From Symbiodinium kawagutii (lineage: Eukaryota; Sar; Dinophyceae; Suessiales; Symbiodiniaceae), in assembly GCA_009767595.1 (NCBI GenBank), contig VSDK01020618.1, positions 261,306 through 325,305 of the forward strand: DNA of 64,000 nucleotides, in the 5' to 3' direction. The first letter of the stretch is position 1, and each line of letters starts with the position of its first letter. Position numbers and translations under genes: made by a program. A model generated the notes under the pieces. The model searched no databases. It saw nothing but the letters and a program-made list of their open reading frames with translations, and was not told the origin of the DNA. Below are positions 32,901 through 44,980 of this stretch, piece after piece.

Positions 32901-33607
32901 GAAGGATGATGAACCATCAATCATTGCCTGGTGGAAGCATCCCTCCTTGGATTTGCGCATTATGCGATCTACTTAGTTGCCGAAGTGGTGCCCACTTTTC
33001 CTTTCAGTTTCAACTGCCGTTTGGGAACTTAACCTGGAAGTTCAGAATGGCTATTTTCGAGAGGACATGCAGCTGAAAGTGGTGGAGTTTCCAACTCTAG
33101 GTAGCTTAAGAGTGCTGTATTGCAATCACAAATTCGAGAGTTGATCTGGTTTATGTAACCAATTGCTTGGTACCAATCAGAATTTGATATGTGATGGTAG
33201 CTTCGAATCCAATCTGACTGCACACCTTGACCCCAGAAGTCGGCAGATTCAAAGCAATAATTACTAAAATCACACCAAAGAATATGAAACAGCTCTAGCG
33301 GCTTGACTGTAGAAGATATTGTTGCACGAGCTGGCGTGTTGGGGGGCTTCATGATCCATGAAAGGAGAATACTGCTCCCAACATTGTGAGGGGTTTGCGA
33401 CCAGCGGAAAACATTGCATTGAACATCATTGAACACTATCAATTAATCGTCAGCTACCCATTATTCATCAACCATAAATCATCAATGTTGCAGAACCATC
33501 ATTAATAACCATTCGAGGTTACAGATAATTATCCCGTGTGACACCGCAGTGGCCCAAGAGGTCAAAAAATCGAGATTGTGATTCGGACTTTGCGCATCCA
33601 GCTTTGA
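29994..33607. other. Non-coding region; CCATGG-rich part, then AT-rich sequence with possible exon islands
   Basis: From 29994 to 30390 the palindromes CCATGG and ACCATGGT recur with ACCACTAG words. Less repetitive islands occur at 30400-30530 (plus strand, PSVSELLSQMQDAAAS) and at 31660-31930 (minus strand, ITVPVQLQVKPPPLAPEDVK). No splice structure could be built around them. The rest to 33607 shows no gene-like feature. Confidence 0.35.
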
Positions 33608-34942
33608 ATGCTGCAAGTTACAGTGTCCCTTCCAAGTGGACGGGGTGAAACTCTGCCAATCCCACGCCTTGCCACTGTGAGGCACTTGAAGGTGCTGGCC
33701 CAGAAGTCGTTTGGACAGGGGTTCCTCAAGCTTGCCACGGAAGAGGGGCGTGTGCTGGCAGACCTCATGGACTCACTGGAAGCTTCAGGCATTCAAGATG
33801 GAGATCACCTCATGGCAGTTGTGCAACAGCCCAAAGTATTGGCAACGGCCGAGGCTTTTGCGATGTGGTGCTGCGGAGGTGATAGGATCGTGACTTGGGG
33901 CTCTCCAGAACATGGTGGTGACAGCTCTGCAGTGCAAGATCAGCTGAGGAATGTGCAACAACTTCAGGCCACAGGACTTGCATTCGCTGCCATCTTGGGC
34001 GACGGGTCAGTGGTTACCTGGGGCGATCCAGGTCATGGTGGTGACAGCTCTACAGTGCAAGATCAGCTGAGGAATGTGCAACAAGTTCAAGGGACACATT
34101 TTGCCTTTGCTGCGATCTTGGGCGATGGGTCAGTTGTTACCTGGAGCGATCCAGAACATGGTGGTGACAGCTCTGCAGTGCAAGATCAGCTGAGGAATGT
34201 GCAACAACTTCAGGCCACAGGATTTGCCTTTGCTGCCATCTTGGGCGACGGGTCAGTGGTTACCTGGGGCGATCCAGATCGTGGTGGTGACAGCTCTGGA
34301 GTGCAAGATCAGCTGAGGAATGTGCAACAAATTCAAGCGACACGTTTTGCCTTTGCTGCGATCTTGGGCGACGGGTCAGTGGTTACCTGGGGCTCTCCAG
34401 ATCATGGTGGTGACAGCTCTGCAGTGCAAGATCAGCTGCGGAACGTGCAACAAGTTCAGGCCACAGGATTTGCCTTTGCTGCCATCTTGGGCGACGGGTC
34501 AGTGGTTACCTGGGGTTCTCCAGATCATGGTGGTGACAGCTCTGCAGTGCAAGATCAGCTGCGGAACGTGCAACAACTTCAGGGCACAGGACTTGCCTTC
34601 GCTGCCATCTTGGGCGACGGGTCAGTGGTTACCTGGGGCTCTCCAGATTATGGTGGCGACAGCTCTATAGTGCAAGAGCAGCTGAGGAATGTGCAACAAG
34701 TTCAAGGGACCCATTTTGCCTTTGCTGCGAAATTGGAAGACGGGTCAGTGGTTACCTGGGGCTCTCCAGAACATGGTGGTGACAGCTCTGCAGTGCAAGA
34801 TCAGCTGAGGAATGTGCAACAACTTCAGGCCACAGGACTTGCCTTCGCTGCCATCTTGGGCGACGGGTCAGTGGTTACCTGGGGCTCTCCAGATTATGGT
34901 GGCGACAGCTTTGCTGTTCAAGATCAGTTCCTGGCCTTGTAG
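33608..34942 (+). CDS. Ubiquitin-like domain plus RCC1-type repeat protein
   Basis: This is an intronless 444-residue protein. The ATG at 33608 begins MLQVTVSLPSGRGETLPI; residues 1-75 follow the ubiquitin-like pattern (beta strand, ATVRHLKVLAQ helix, GRVLADLMDS and GIQDGDHLMAVVQ). From residue about 88 there are eight full and one partial copies of a 41-residue unit, VQDQLRNVQ-x6-FAAILGDGSVVTWG, with GGDSS at each turn, resembling RCC1/HERC beta-propeller blades. The repeat DNA is nearly identical between units, which indicates ongoing homogenisation. Propellers of this kind usually bind proteins or chromatin. Dinoflagellate genomes hold many such genes, often named HERC-like, but no HECT ligase domain is present here, so enzymatic ubiquitin ligase activity is not supported. 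The last repeat stops early (DQFLAL). Confidence 0.8.
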   Translation: MLQVTVSLPSGRGETLPIPRLATVRHLKVLAQKSFGQGFLKLATEEGRVLADLMDSLEASGIQDGDHLMAVVQQPKVLATAEAFAMWCCGGDRIVTWGSPEHGGDSSAVQDQLRNVQQLQATGLAFAAILGDGSVVTWGDPGHGGDSSTVQDQLRNVQQVQGTHFAFAAILGDGSVVTWSDPEHGGDSSAVQDQLRNVQQLQATGFAFAAILGDGSVVTWGDPDRGGDSSGVQDQLRNVQQIQATRFAFAAILGDGSVVTWGSPDHGGDSSAVQDQLRNVQQVQATGFAFAAILGDGSVVTWGSPDHGGDSSAVQDQLRNVQQLQGTGLAFAAILGDGSVVTWGSPDYGGDSSIVQEQLRNVQQVQGTHFAFAAKLEDGSVVTWGSPEHGGDSSAVQDQLRNVQQLQATGLAFAAILGDGSVVTWGSPDYGGDSFAVQDQFLAL

Positions 34943-35074
34943 CAATTTGTTTATGTAGAGGACGTTTGCTTGACTATGCTTGAATCATTTTAGTTGATAT
35001 TCTGACAAATCAATCTGAACTATACTGTGAACTGATGTCAACCATTGTTTTTGGATTGTTTTTGCTACCGAAAT

Positions 35075-35176
35075 GGGTGTTTCTCAGAATATGGGTACCC
35101 CCAAATCATCCAGTTACAAGCATTTTTAGGAGTAAACCAACCTGTTTCGGGGGTTCCCCATTCTAAGAAACCACCA
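35075..35176. mobile_element. MITE-like element, copy 2
   Basis: Left end GGGTGTTTCTCAGAATATGG and right end CCCCATTCTAAGAAACCACC form an inverted pair. The interior carries CCCCCAAATCATCCA like other copies. Confidence 0.65.
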
Positions 35177-35637
35177 AATATGCCAAACTCAGGACAGTAG
35201 AACAACGAGCCGCGGACACCCCGCGCGGTCCCCTGAAACCTCACAAATCAGTTTACGGCAGGGCTCACAGCTGTGCGCAAAAAGCAGGGCAGGTCTGTGG
35301 GATGGCGCCTGATTGATGGTTTGATGACCATGTTGGTCGAATACTTGATCTGGGCTTCATAATCTGGCTGGTGGTTAGGAGGGAGCTAAGGAGCCAGGGG
35401 TATTTCTATGGCCCTTTAAAGGGGGAGCTAAGGAGCTACAAGGAGTGGTGTAACCACATGGTAGTAGTGGTTGAGATTGACTATGAGGGTGAAACGTGGC
35501 TAAGATGGTGGTGAGATGGTGGTTTCAGGGTAAATTTTAGTGGTTGACTATGGATTTTTCAGGGGATTATGATGGTCAATATTATGGAGTAGTGGGGGAT
35601 AACCACCAACAATAAAGGTTTAATAACTACTGGTCAT

Positions 35638-35750
35638 GGGTGTTTCTCAAGCCAGTTTGGGGACCCACAAGCTATGGTTGGTTTATTACTATAACTGGTC
35701 AAAAAGCTGGATGATAATTGGGGCGTCCCCTATGCCTTTATAAACCACCA
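35638..35750. mobile_element. MITE-like element, copy 3
   Basis: Left end GGGTGTTTCTCAAGCC; right end CCCCTATGCCTTTATAAACC is degraded. The interior includes GGTTTATTACTATAA, shared with other copies. Confidence 0.55.
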
Positions 35751-38700
35751 TTTGGGAATCATTTGCCAAACAGGAAAGCCACATGTTTTTGGCTGGCTGT
35801 TTGACAGCCCAACTCTCGGAGACGGGGGTTGATTCAAGGAATCTACTCCAGGTCATCATGAATGATTCAAGGAATCTAATCCAGGTAACCTGGATTATTT
35901 ATGGTAACCATGGTAACTGAAGCCAAGTAACCATGGTAACCATGACGCCCACATGGCTGAGTTCAGTGTGGGGGGTCCATGGTGGGTGGCTCCTGGGGAC
36001 CCTGTGGCTAGGCACCGTGCAGCGGCACCGTCTTGTGCTGGTCGGGCGCGTGCCTCAGAGCCCCGCAAGGTTTGGTGATCGGTGCTGTGAATATATCAAT
36101 ATGTTTTATATTTACATATACACATCTATCATATATATATATATATCAATAAGCACATAATACATGTACATCTTTGTGCGTATAGAACACGCACATTCGT
36201 ATGCAATTGACTAGGAGAACACAGTCGCTCTAGGAGCTGGCAGCAGCATGCACTCCCTGGAATGGTGCCGCTGGTGGCCCCGATGTTCCGGGCACAAGCT
36301 CAAGTTGATGCGGGGTGATCCTGACGTTAAGGGAAGGCTAACCTCAACTGACCACTTCTGGGCTAGTCTTCTTTTAATGGCTTAATGCATAATGAGTCTA
36401 TTCGAGAGAATGCCCAGCTGTTTGTTTTCGTTTTTGGTACTAGTTACACTAAATCAGCTAGTATTCCTTTTTTTCCGGTTGCAAGTATGTATCTAGAGAA
36501 AAAACATAAATATGAATATGTAATTGTTTCAAATTTCATTGATGCAACAATTTTTAAGCTAGTGAAACAGATACATACCCTAGTGATATAAACGCATATT
36601 CGTATATACGTATATACATATATATGTATATCTATGTATGTAGATATCGCTAGCCCAGAAATACCCTGGTGCTGTACATGTACAATATATAAACATATAG
36701 TTCTTTTGGATAGAGACAGAAATGTAATTTGCAAGCCTAGATACCCAGACAATCCCAGACGCTAGATGACTAGTGATATATATTTTATTCCACTCACCCT
36801 GTGTCCGCGCCAGCAGCCCAAAAACCTTGGGGCTAAGATGAATTGGTTGCAGAAGCCAGCTTCTTTCAGCTCCAGGTCCAATAACTATCAGTTACTAAGA
36901 TTATTACAAGCCCATTAGTTGATAATCCATCTCATTAGTTGATAATCCTAGTCATTAGTTGAGAATCCTAGGTTATCATTTCAAATTTGACTATGTCTCT
37001 TACAGGTTCACCTATATTTTCACCAGTAGAACTTGATATCACTATTGCCAGCTGGCCTGAAAGTATCATCAACCAGTCAACCAATTCATTTCCCCACCAG
37101 TCATCAACTTTAGGGATCAACCTCAGTGATCGACCCCTGTAATCAACCCCAGTCTACACCTATCTTTTATCATCATTAGTTCATATCACCAGTTCAACCT
37201 ATATCAACTTCTAGTAACCCAATAATCAACCACATATCAACTTAACCTATCTTAATCTGAGAATCGACCTATCTTAACCTAATGATTCACTTGTAGTAAC
37301 CTATATCAACCTCATATCACCACTAGTTCAACCACCTGCATCCCAGGCCGAAAGCCCCAACCGGCCCGGTCAAACGCCGGGCCGCGCGACGCACGCGACG
37401 TCGCATCGCCGAGTGTTAACGACGACCCTGGCCAGTCGGGGGGCCCAGGCGGGAAGGATCCAGGGTGCAGGGAAGGATGGGGGATGAATGGTTAGGGGTT
37501 AATGGTTGGTGGATATTAATGTGTTAATGGATGTTAATGGCTAGCATTAATGGTTGATGGTTATATAGCTACTATATGGTTAGCTAATGGATGGCTAGAT
37601 AGTAACTAATGAATGGTTATATATGGCTGTGGGTCAATATTTACCAACCAACTAATGGGGATCATGACCAACAAAACTCTAGGGAAAGCAATGGTTCATG
37701 ATAGGGGAACTAGGGGTACGTACGGGGTTTTGACCCATAGCCATATTAACTAATGAATGGTTCTGAGTGGTTAGGGGTTAATGGTTAATGGATGTTAGTG
37801 GTTGAGATAATGGTTCATCTTTCTTCATGGCAATCAAGTAACTAATGATATGCTTATATAGTAACTATTGAATGGTAACTTACTAGGAGTGAATGGTTAA
37901 TGGGTGTGTGTTGTTAACTGTGGCAAATATTTGAACTATGGTTAATGGTTATATAGCAACTAGTGCATGGGCGATACATGGCTATATTCATCTTACTTCA
38001 CGGGGCTATGGCTCAAGCAGTTAATCAACCACATGGTCATCATGTAGCAATATTTATGTTACTTAATGGTGATAGTTAATGGAGATATTAACTTCTGGTT
38101 TGGGGGTAGTGCTAAGGGTATGGTTGACTATGCTGAATTTTTGAATGGTCAATGGGTATGAACCAGGGGCATAGTAATCAAGGGCTGATTAATCAATGGT
38201 GATGGGTTGTTTTCATGTTGCTTCATGGTAATAGATGGTGATCGTGTTGCTTAGATGGTGATTTCATGGGTGTGAACTATGGTGAATAATGGTTGTTGAT
38301 CATAAAGTGTCGTTGTTGAACTATGGTTGTGATACTTGAAGTTGAATCAAATCAGATTTGACTATGCTTGTTATCTCTGGCTAGTACATGTTATCTATGT
38401 TGAACAGTGTTACAGAAGTAACGTCAGCAATGAGTCGTTTACGATGATGGTTTAATAGTGATTGGTGGCGTTGAATGGTTATCAACAATGGTAAATACTG
38501 GCAATGATTACTGTAGATGATGGTTGATAGCCATGATTCCTATTTTCTCGATGATGGTTATTGCTGGCTATTTACCATGATGAATACTGATACACGGTCA
38601 ATAGTGGATGATTGCGATGATTGGTAATGCTTAGTGATAGGTTGATCAATGATTTAGTCAGCGCCACTCACTTGAAGTGTCATAGTGCTAATTAAGCTGG

Positions 38701-40186
38701 TTGCACAACGGTTGATGGTGAAAAAAAACAATTATCATGCTGGTTGACAGTGCTTGACATATGATGTTTGACCCCCAGAATCCGGAACTTGCCCGAAGAG
38801 CATGTTTTTCACTAGAAATGGTCAGTTGGATTCCTGGTTGGTGGTTTCCAATTGTTTTTACTTTCCTAATGTTTAGGGAGGATTGGTTGATTAGCTAATC
38901 TTTTCATCGGGGTTGAAACCACTGAGCAGATTTGATTGTTGTACACAGCTACCATGTGGGCTCCGACCAAACATATTATGTTCGTCACCTATCCTTGCTA
39001 TTCTGCACATTAACCTTCCGGGACAATTCGGATGATGACTTCTTCTTACATGGCATTGAATAACCAATCACACTAGCAATATCATATGTAATCACCTATA
39101 ACCATTTACCCCACCACATCAGCCCACCCATACTCTGATGGATATTATCAGCCCAGATCAGTGGTGGATCATGGCTCTATACATCAAGCATCAGCAGATA
39201 TGGTGCTGCCAAGTCATGCCGATGATTGCCCCAAACATGGGGAAGGAGGTTGGCGCAGCCATCAACACTGCTCTGGTCACAAAAATTGGTACCATACCAC
39301 CATCATTCTCATTCATGGAGTAGTATTTGCAACTATCAACGGTCAAAAGGCCAAAGTTGCTAGAGTTGATATTACAAGCATAGTTAAAGTATCAGTATTT
39401 GCAAGTATCAACTATTAAACGATCATTCGCAACTACCATCATTTGCAACTGTCATCATTAGCCACTATCACCACTGGCAACTCTCAACCATAGTGTTCCA
39501 AAGGATAGTTCAACCATACAACCAAACTACTCAACTATGGTTGAAACAACATCAACGAGCATTCAACCATACTATCACCAAACTACTAGTTCAACTATCA
39601 ACTAGTCATCAACTACCAAACAGTAGGTATGGCAACTAGCAGCTGACCCTGGTGAACTAGTCCCAACATCCACGCTGGTGACCTCCATACCCACCTCCGA
39701 GGCCCCCGCAGATCGTGGGGATAGAAGGTGACGGAGCCAAGGGTTCGATGGGGTGGGCCGGAATCAGGGTAACCTAAAAGGTGGGAACTGAGGTTTGAAT
39801 AGGGGAAGAGTTGCAAACTAGTTCTATAATTGGGTTCAACCCTTACCCAGGTAAGTGTAAGACTTGCGGGGAGCAATTGGTTTTTGGGAACGATTTTTGT
39901 TGGGAAGAGAGATTTAGTTTTGGGTTTTGCTTTTGTTCTTGTTCCCCAGTGCTCCAAATAGATTGGCTGCAAAGGGCTGATTTGTTGGGTATCCCCGACA
40001 CCGAAGGTATTTGGAGCCCTTTTTCGTCTTATTTTCGTTGTTGGTGCAGATCCCTCAACTGCTGACAGTGATTGCATGAAGGCGTCAACTTTCATTATAC
40101 AACCCGTCATTTGGCCTTTCTGTTGTTGGCCAGCGAATCATAGAGAACCATCACCCAATCATCACCCCATCATCACGCCGTCATCA

Positions 40187-40197
40187 TCATCACGCCG

Positions 40198-40246
<49 letters not shown>

Positions 40247-40296
40247 CATCATCATCATCATCATCATCATCGTCATCATCATCGTCATCGTCATCG

Positions 40297-40388
<92 letters not shown>

Positions 40389-40425
40389 GTTATCGTCATC
40401 ATCGTTATCGTCATCATCGTTATCG

Positions 40426-40470
<45 letters not shown>

Positions 40471-40669
40471 CCATCGTCATCATAATGATCATCATCATCA
40501 TCATCATCACCATTGTCATCATAATGATCATCATCATCATCATCACCATTGTCATCATAATGATCATCATCATCATCATCACCATTGTCATCATAATGAT
40601 CATCATCACTACCATCAGCATCATAATGATCATCATCATCACCATCGTCATCATAATGATCATTATCAC

Positions 40670-40729
<60 letters not shown>

Positions 40730-40731
40730 TC
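40187..40731. repeat. (ATC)n/(CAT)n microsatellite, about 540 bp
   Basis: Long uninterrupted CAT runs are broken by CGT, GTT and ATAATGATC variants; the 3' half has a regular unit with ATCACCATTGTCATCATAATG. Frames through it (poly-His on plus, poly-Met on minus) are artefacts of the repeat. Confidence 0.95.
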
Positions 40732-43700
40732 TGCAGGCTCTTTGGTCAGTTCACTGCCGTTGCGAATTGACGGGTCCGAGTCAAACCGATGGAGGACCCT
40801 TCGTCTTATGCTGCTTGTGTTTCACCTAGCGAGCCGTGGGACTTTGCCATGGCGCATGGATGCGCATGGGGAATCCCAGCCACAGGGGCCCCAGCCCCCA
40901 ACAGTCCGGTAGCCATTGATAGCCTCTGGCGTTGACCCGCGGCTCCAAACCCAAATCTCCAGTGCATAGCCCTATCTGTGTCGCCAAATTGCCAGGACCA
41001 GTGTCCTGTAAGCCATGGCGTTGAGTGATTGATGACGGTTGAAGAATGGCAAATACTTCCTGGAAATGGCTATAGTGGTTGGTCAACAATTTGTCGTTGC
41101 TTACGGTAGTTATAGTGGCGGGCGATTAATTTTGGTGGTGACATGGATCCATGAACACTGTTTGATGATAAACAGGGTAGAAAAGCGAATCTCAGACAAT
41201 GTTGAAATCCTCTATCTCAGTGACGTTGCCACAGGGATACCACCTATGGTATTTGGAGCACATCACAATTGAACAGCGAAAATCAGTCGATGCCGGTCGC
41301 AGCCTGCGGGGAACAATATGACTGAACAATAGTCCAACCTGAACAATGGCAGGGCCAGAGATTGTTTCTCCAAGAAAAAGTGGTGAATCATAGACTTGGC
41401 GAATGAAAGGGAATGTTCTGTTTCATCAGCTACGTGGCCTCTAAAATTCAGAGTGTCGCAGCTCTTTCAGGAATTATCGCAGAGTGCATCAAACGTTGTG
41501 CTTCTGCGTGACGCGTTCGTTCGTTCGTATCAAGCACGTTGCTGGTTGATCAGCGCACTAAAGCAGTCGCGAGTTTGGTTAAATGAGCAGCGCCAGCGAC
41601 GAGTTTGGGTGGATCAGATGCTGTCGGGCTAAACGTTTAGCGCCGATGCTTCAGCTATGGATATAATATACTTACGACCCATTGCTTGATGAATGTTTAT
41701 TCATGGCATGGTGATGTTTTTGGGTGGAGACAGCAGCAATAATGTGTCAAATGCTTGGCTTGGCTTCCACGCGGACGTGTCACAAATTGGGATGTTTCAG
41801 GGGTATCCTTGATGTTTGAAGCTAGTTGGATGTGCAGCTGGGGTTATAGCATATTACAGCCATGGTTATGATCCCTACGAGGTAGCTGAACTTTGTGCCC
41901 TATACGCATGGTGAATGTGCCAGTCCCTCGGGGTGTCCTAGCACTTCACCGAGATCCGGCCAATGAGTTTCCTTTTGCAGGGGTGCCAGGAGCGGCCCCC
42001 AGGAGTTCCCGTTCACTAAATGGTAGGTCCAATAGCTTGTGGTTTCAAAAGCAGCAAGTATGAGATCTGGTATGATGACTTTGGCATAGCAATTACTGGT
42101 ACTATGCTTACTATCAATTATAGTTGTCAATTATAAGTGTAAGATTCTCATCAATAATCAATTATCCTATAGCGTTCCTATACCTAGGCTGTCATGGTAG
42201 ATCTTAGTCTTATAACACCAATAGTGCTGTTAATCAGCTTTTGTATTACTGCTATCATGCCTATTAGTTCTGTATCATCCTGTAGTTCTACCAATGTACT
42301 GAGCAATCAGAGGCCCTCCATAGAGTCTGGTGCTAAACAGAGGAAGAAGTCAGTTTCCATGGTTTCTCAGCCAATCGGTACCAGCTGTAGTGGGGGTTGT
42401 CGGGTCATTGAGGGGAATACCTCAGGACATCTAAGGACCTAGCCGATGGCCACGACAATTGAATCACCCACATGGGATCAAACTGCAGCTTCTGAAAGAC
42501 AATGAGAGGGTGAAGGCTCTCTTCCTTCTGTTGCACATGCGGTACCAGGAGTCAGCAGCCGTGCTGCCATGACATTTTGATGGTGCACAGGGTCGCAGTG
42601 AAACGTGTAGTTTGATGGGAGTCAACCCCCCACCATTCCAAGGACATGCTCTTTGCAGAGAAGCAGCAAGTCATTTTGAGGTTGCCCAAGGATGAATGGC
42701 TGCAAGGAAGCAACCATACAGAATATTTCAACAAATGTATAGTGTCATGTGTTTTGCCCAACAGCTGGCCTTGATCTCACATCAAGTCTCGTGAGAAGTG
42801 TTCACTTTCTCATCAAAGGATTTATCGGCCGGAAGATCATACATAAACTGCTGTATTTCCGTGAGTAATTGCATGAGTGTTTGTGTGAAGGGATTGTCCC
42901 AAATGAATCTCCTAGTTGATAAATCACGATGGATTATGAATGATTGTACTATCTCGGTGCTGAGGAGTCGTGAAGAAACTACATGGACATTCCTGTTGAT
43001 CACCTACCTGGACCACTTTGCAATAGCACACTGGATCACACTGGTAGCTGTTGGTGCACCATCCTGTTGTAGTTGACCATGAATCAATGCTGAAAGACCA
43101 GCTTTTGAATCAAGTAGCGCGAATTCAGCATGAACGCAGCAGTCGGTCGTACAAGATCAGCAAGTTGCTGGATGGTCAAAGGTGGTTGATTTCGAACGAT
43201 ACAAGTTTATCCTGTATGGAGAAACGGTTCCATTATGAGCAATGGGATATGGTATATTGGTTCATCATTCATCATTCATATGGGGTATGAGTTGCATTAT
43301 GAGCCAAGCAATCAGAAATACCATTCATCATTAGCAAATATTTCATTGTCAACCGACCTTGTTCTCAAAGATGGATAGCCATGACTAGTCATGTGAATCA
43401 TTGGTCAAGCACATCATCAATTAGTACTTTTCCAACACAGGCTGTATTCACTATTGTGTTAGGGTTTTCAACATAATGATCACCGATTTGTCAACATGTT
43501 TCTATTATTGTCCAACAACCTAGCTAATACAATCATCAGCAGTGGAAACGGTTTAAAAGGGTGTAGGTGTATGGCATATGATTACAGCGTGATTGCATTA
43601 TACATACATATATTTATGTAGCTATAACATTCTAGTATACATATCATTTTTCATTTACATATATCATGCATTTACATAATCATGTATTATGTTTGTAACA

Positions 43701-44737
43701 TATCAGATATATCCTCACAATATATAGTTATATACATATATATAGTGAATCATGCCATCATGGCTGGTTCATCACGTGTAATTTTGTAGCCGTACTGGAG
43801 TAGAATATTGTTACCAGCCTTTGGGATGGTCCAACTGGTTATGAAGGCGCAGTCTAGGATGGTTATAGCCACCACTAGTAACAAGGACCTACTCTATTAG
43901 TAACGACTGTTAACCAGTGAAAACCACTATCAACATCTATTGGCAACATCTATCAACCACATCATCATCCATGAGTATCAACCACTATATGATCACCATG
44001 AATCACCACTATCAATCACTATCCACCAGCATTAACCACCACTCTCAACTTACCATGAGTATCAACCGTTAGCAACCCCTGTAAACCACTATGAACTACG
44101 ACCTCCGGGACGGCTATCCCCCTGGCGACCCCCCGTTGCGTTGGTTTTTTGCACGGCTCTTCAGGAGGCACTGCAGGTGCACAGGTGGAGCAACTGATGG
44201 GGGGGCTGGTCTGCCGGTAGCGGATGGTTGAGAAGAAATGATGGGTTCATAATGGTGAATCATGTGGTGAAATTGTTGATTAAAGGTGGTTACATGGTCA
44301 ATAATATGGCTCAATTCATTCAATATATGGTCACCGTCATAAATGATGTGTGAATAATATGGGATAATACGGTCGCTTCTCCAAATACAGGGACCCACAG
44401 ATGGCTGGTTTATTTCTGAAATGATTATTACAGATGATTTAGGGGGGTCCCCTATTTTGAGAAACACCCATATGGTTTTTTAGGGGATAGTGATGGTGAA
44501 TAATAAAGTGATATGGATAGCCATTTCTTCTAGAAAGGGGTCAATAATAAAGTGATATGGGGTGAATAAGCATAATATGGGATTATATGGTGATTATATG
44601 CTTGACCATGATTTTTTAGAGGATGATAGTGGTGCGTGATAAAGTGATATGAGCAGCGTTCTAAATTGGTGTTAGTTTACTTTCCTTTTGGTGGGAAATT
44701 ATTCAAGGAAATGTTGACTACGTCTCTCACCGCGAAA
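40732..44737. other. Non-coding region, no supported gene
   Basis: Mostly unique AT-rich sequence with short GC-richer stretches (40740-40990, 42350-42620) and long TATATACATATA tracts at 43590-43745. One MITE-like copy is at 44371-44470 and a GC-richer island at 44100-44230. Several open frames of 60-100 codons exist on both strands but none shows a recognisable domain. Confidence 0.4.
44371..44470. mobile_element. MITE-like element, copy 4
   Basis: The right end is the best preserved of the family: GGGTCCCCTATTTTGAGAAA followed by CACCC. The left end (GGTCGCTTCTCCAAATACAG) is degraded. The interior GGTTTATTTCTGAAATGATT matches copy 5. Confidence 0.65.
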
Positions 44738-44980
44738 GCTCGCGAAAACTTGTTCAAAGCATTTCTTTCGTGATTGCTAGCGAAAGCACTGTTTGTAGGC
44801 ATTTGTATTTTCTCATGTTCTGTTGTTCTGGCTCCGCGAAAGCTACAGTCACCAAAATCATACAAAATCAAAAAGAGGAGGGTTTTGCGAAAGCCCGCGA
44901 AAGCACATCAACATCCAAATGTTTTGCGAAAGCAAAAACCTCAGCCGCGAAAGCTCCGCGCAAGCTTTCGCGTAAGCAAT
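44738..44980. repeat. Cluster of GCGAAAGC words
   Basis: About eight exact or near copies of CGCGAAAGC occur on the plus strand within 240 bases, with one reverse copy (GCTTTCGCG) at the 3' end. Between them the sequence is unrelated. GCGAAAGC and GCGAAGC are known to fold as unusually stable mini-hairpins in single-stranded DNA. Confidence 0.8.

Larger units (their letters stand above)
34943..40186. other. Non-coding region with MITEs, AT dinucleotide tracts and CpG-rich islands
   Basis: No supported gene. MITE-like copies lie at 35075 and 35638. ATG-GTAACC palindromes stand at 35900-35945. Alternating TATA/ACGTATAT tracts occur at 36110-36150 and 36595-36650. GC-richer islands that could be exons lie at 35935-36085, 36225-36330 and 37320-37475, the last markedly CpG-rich (CGCGCGACGCACGCGACGTC). 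From 37480 to 38700 ATGGTTAATGG words dominate. Region 39640-40140 holds overlapping open frames on both strands without domain content. Confidence 0.4.

Noticed and set aside
39613-40110. 165-codon minus-strand frame
   Set aside because: Low-complexity composition, an overlapping plus-strand frame and no domain; probably chance.
40187-40912. Poly-histidine (plus) and poly-methionine (minus) open frames
   Set aside because: They are translations of a CAT/ATG microsatellite.
42782-43003. Minus-strand frame containing IIHRDLSTRR, like a protein-kinase catalytic loop
   Set aside because: No other kinase motif (Gly loop, DFG, APE) is present, and CATAATCCATCGTGATTTATC is typical of the local word repeats. 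Chance resemblance.
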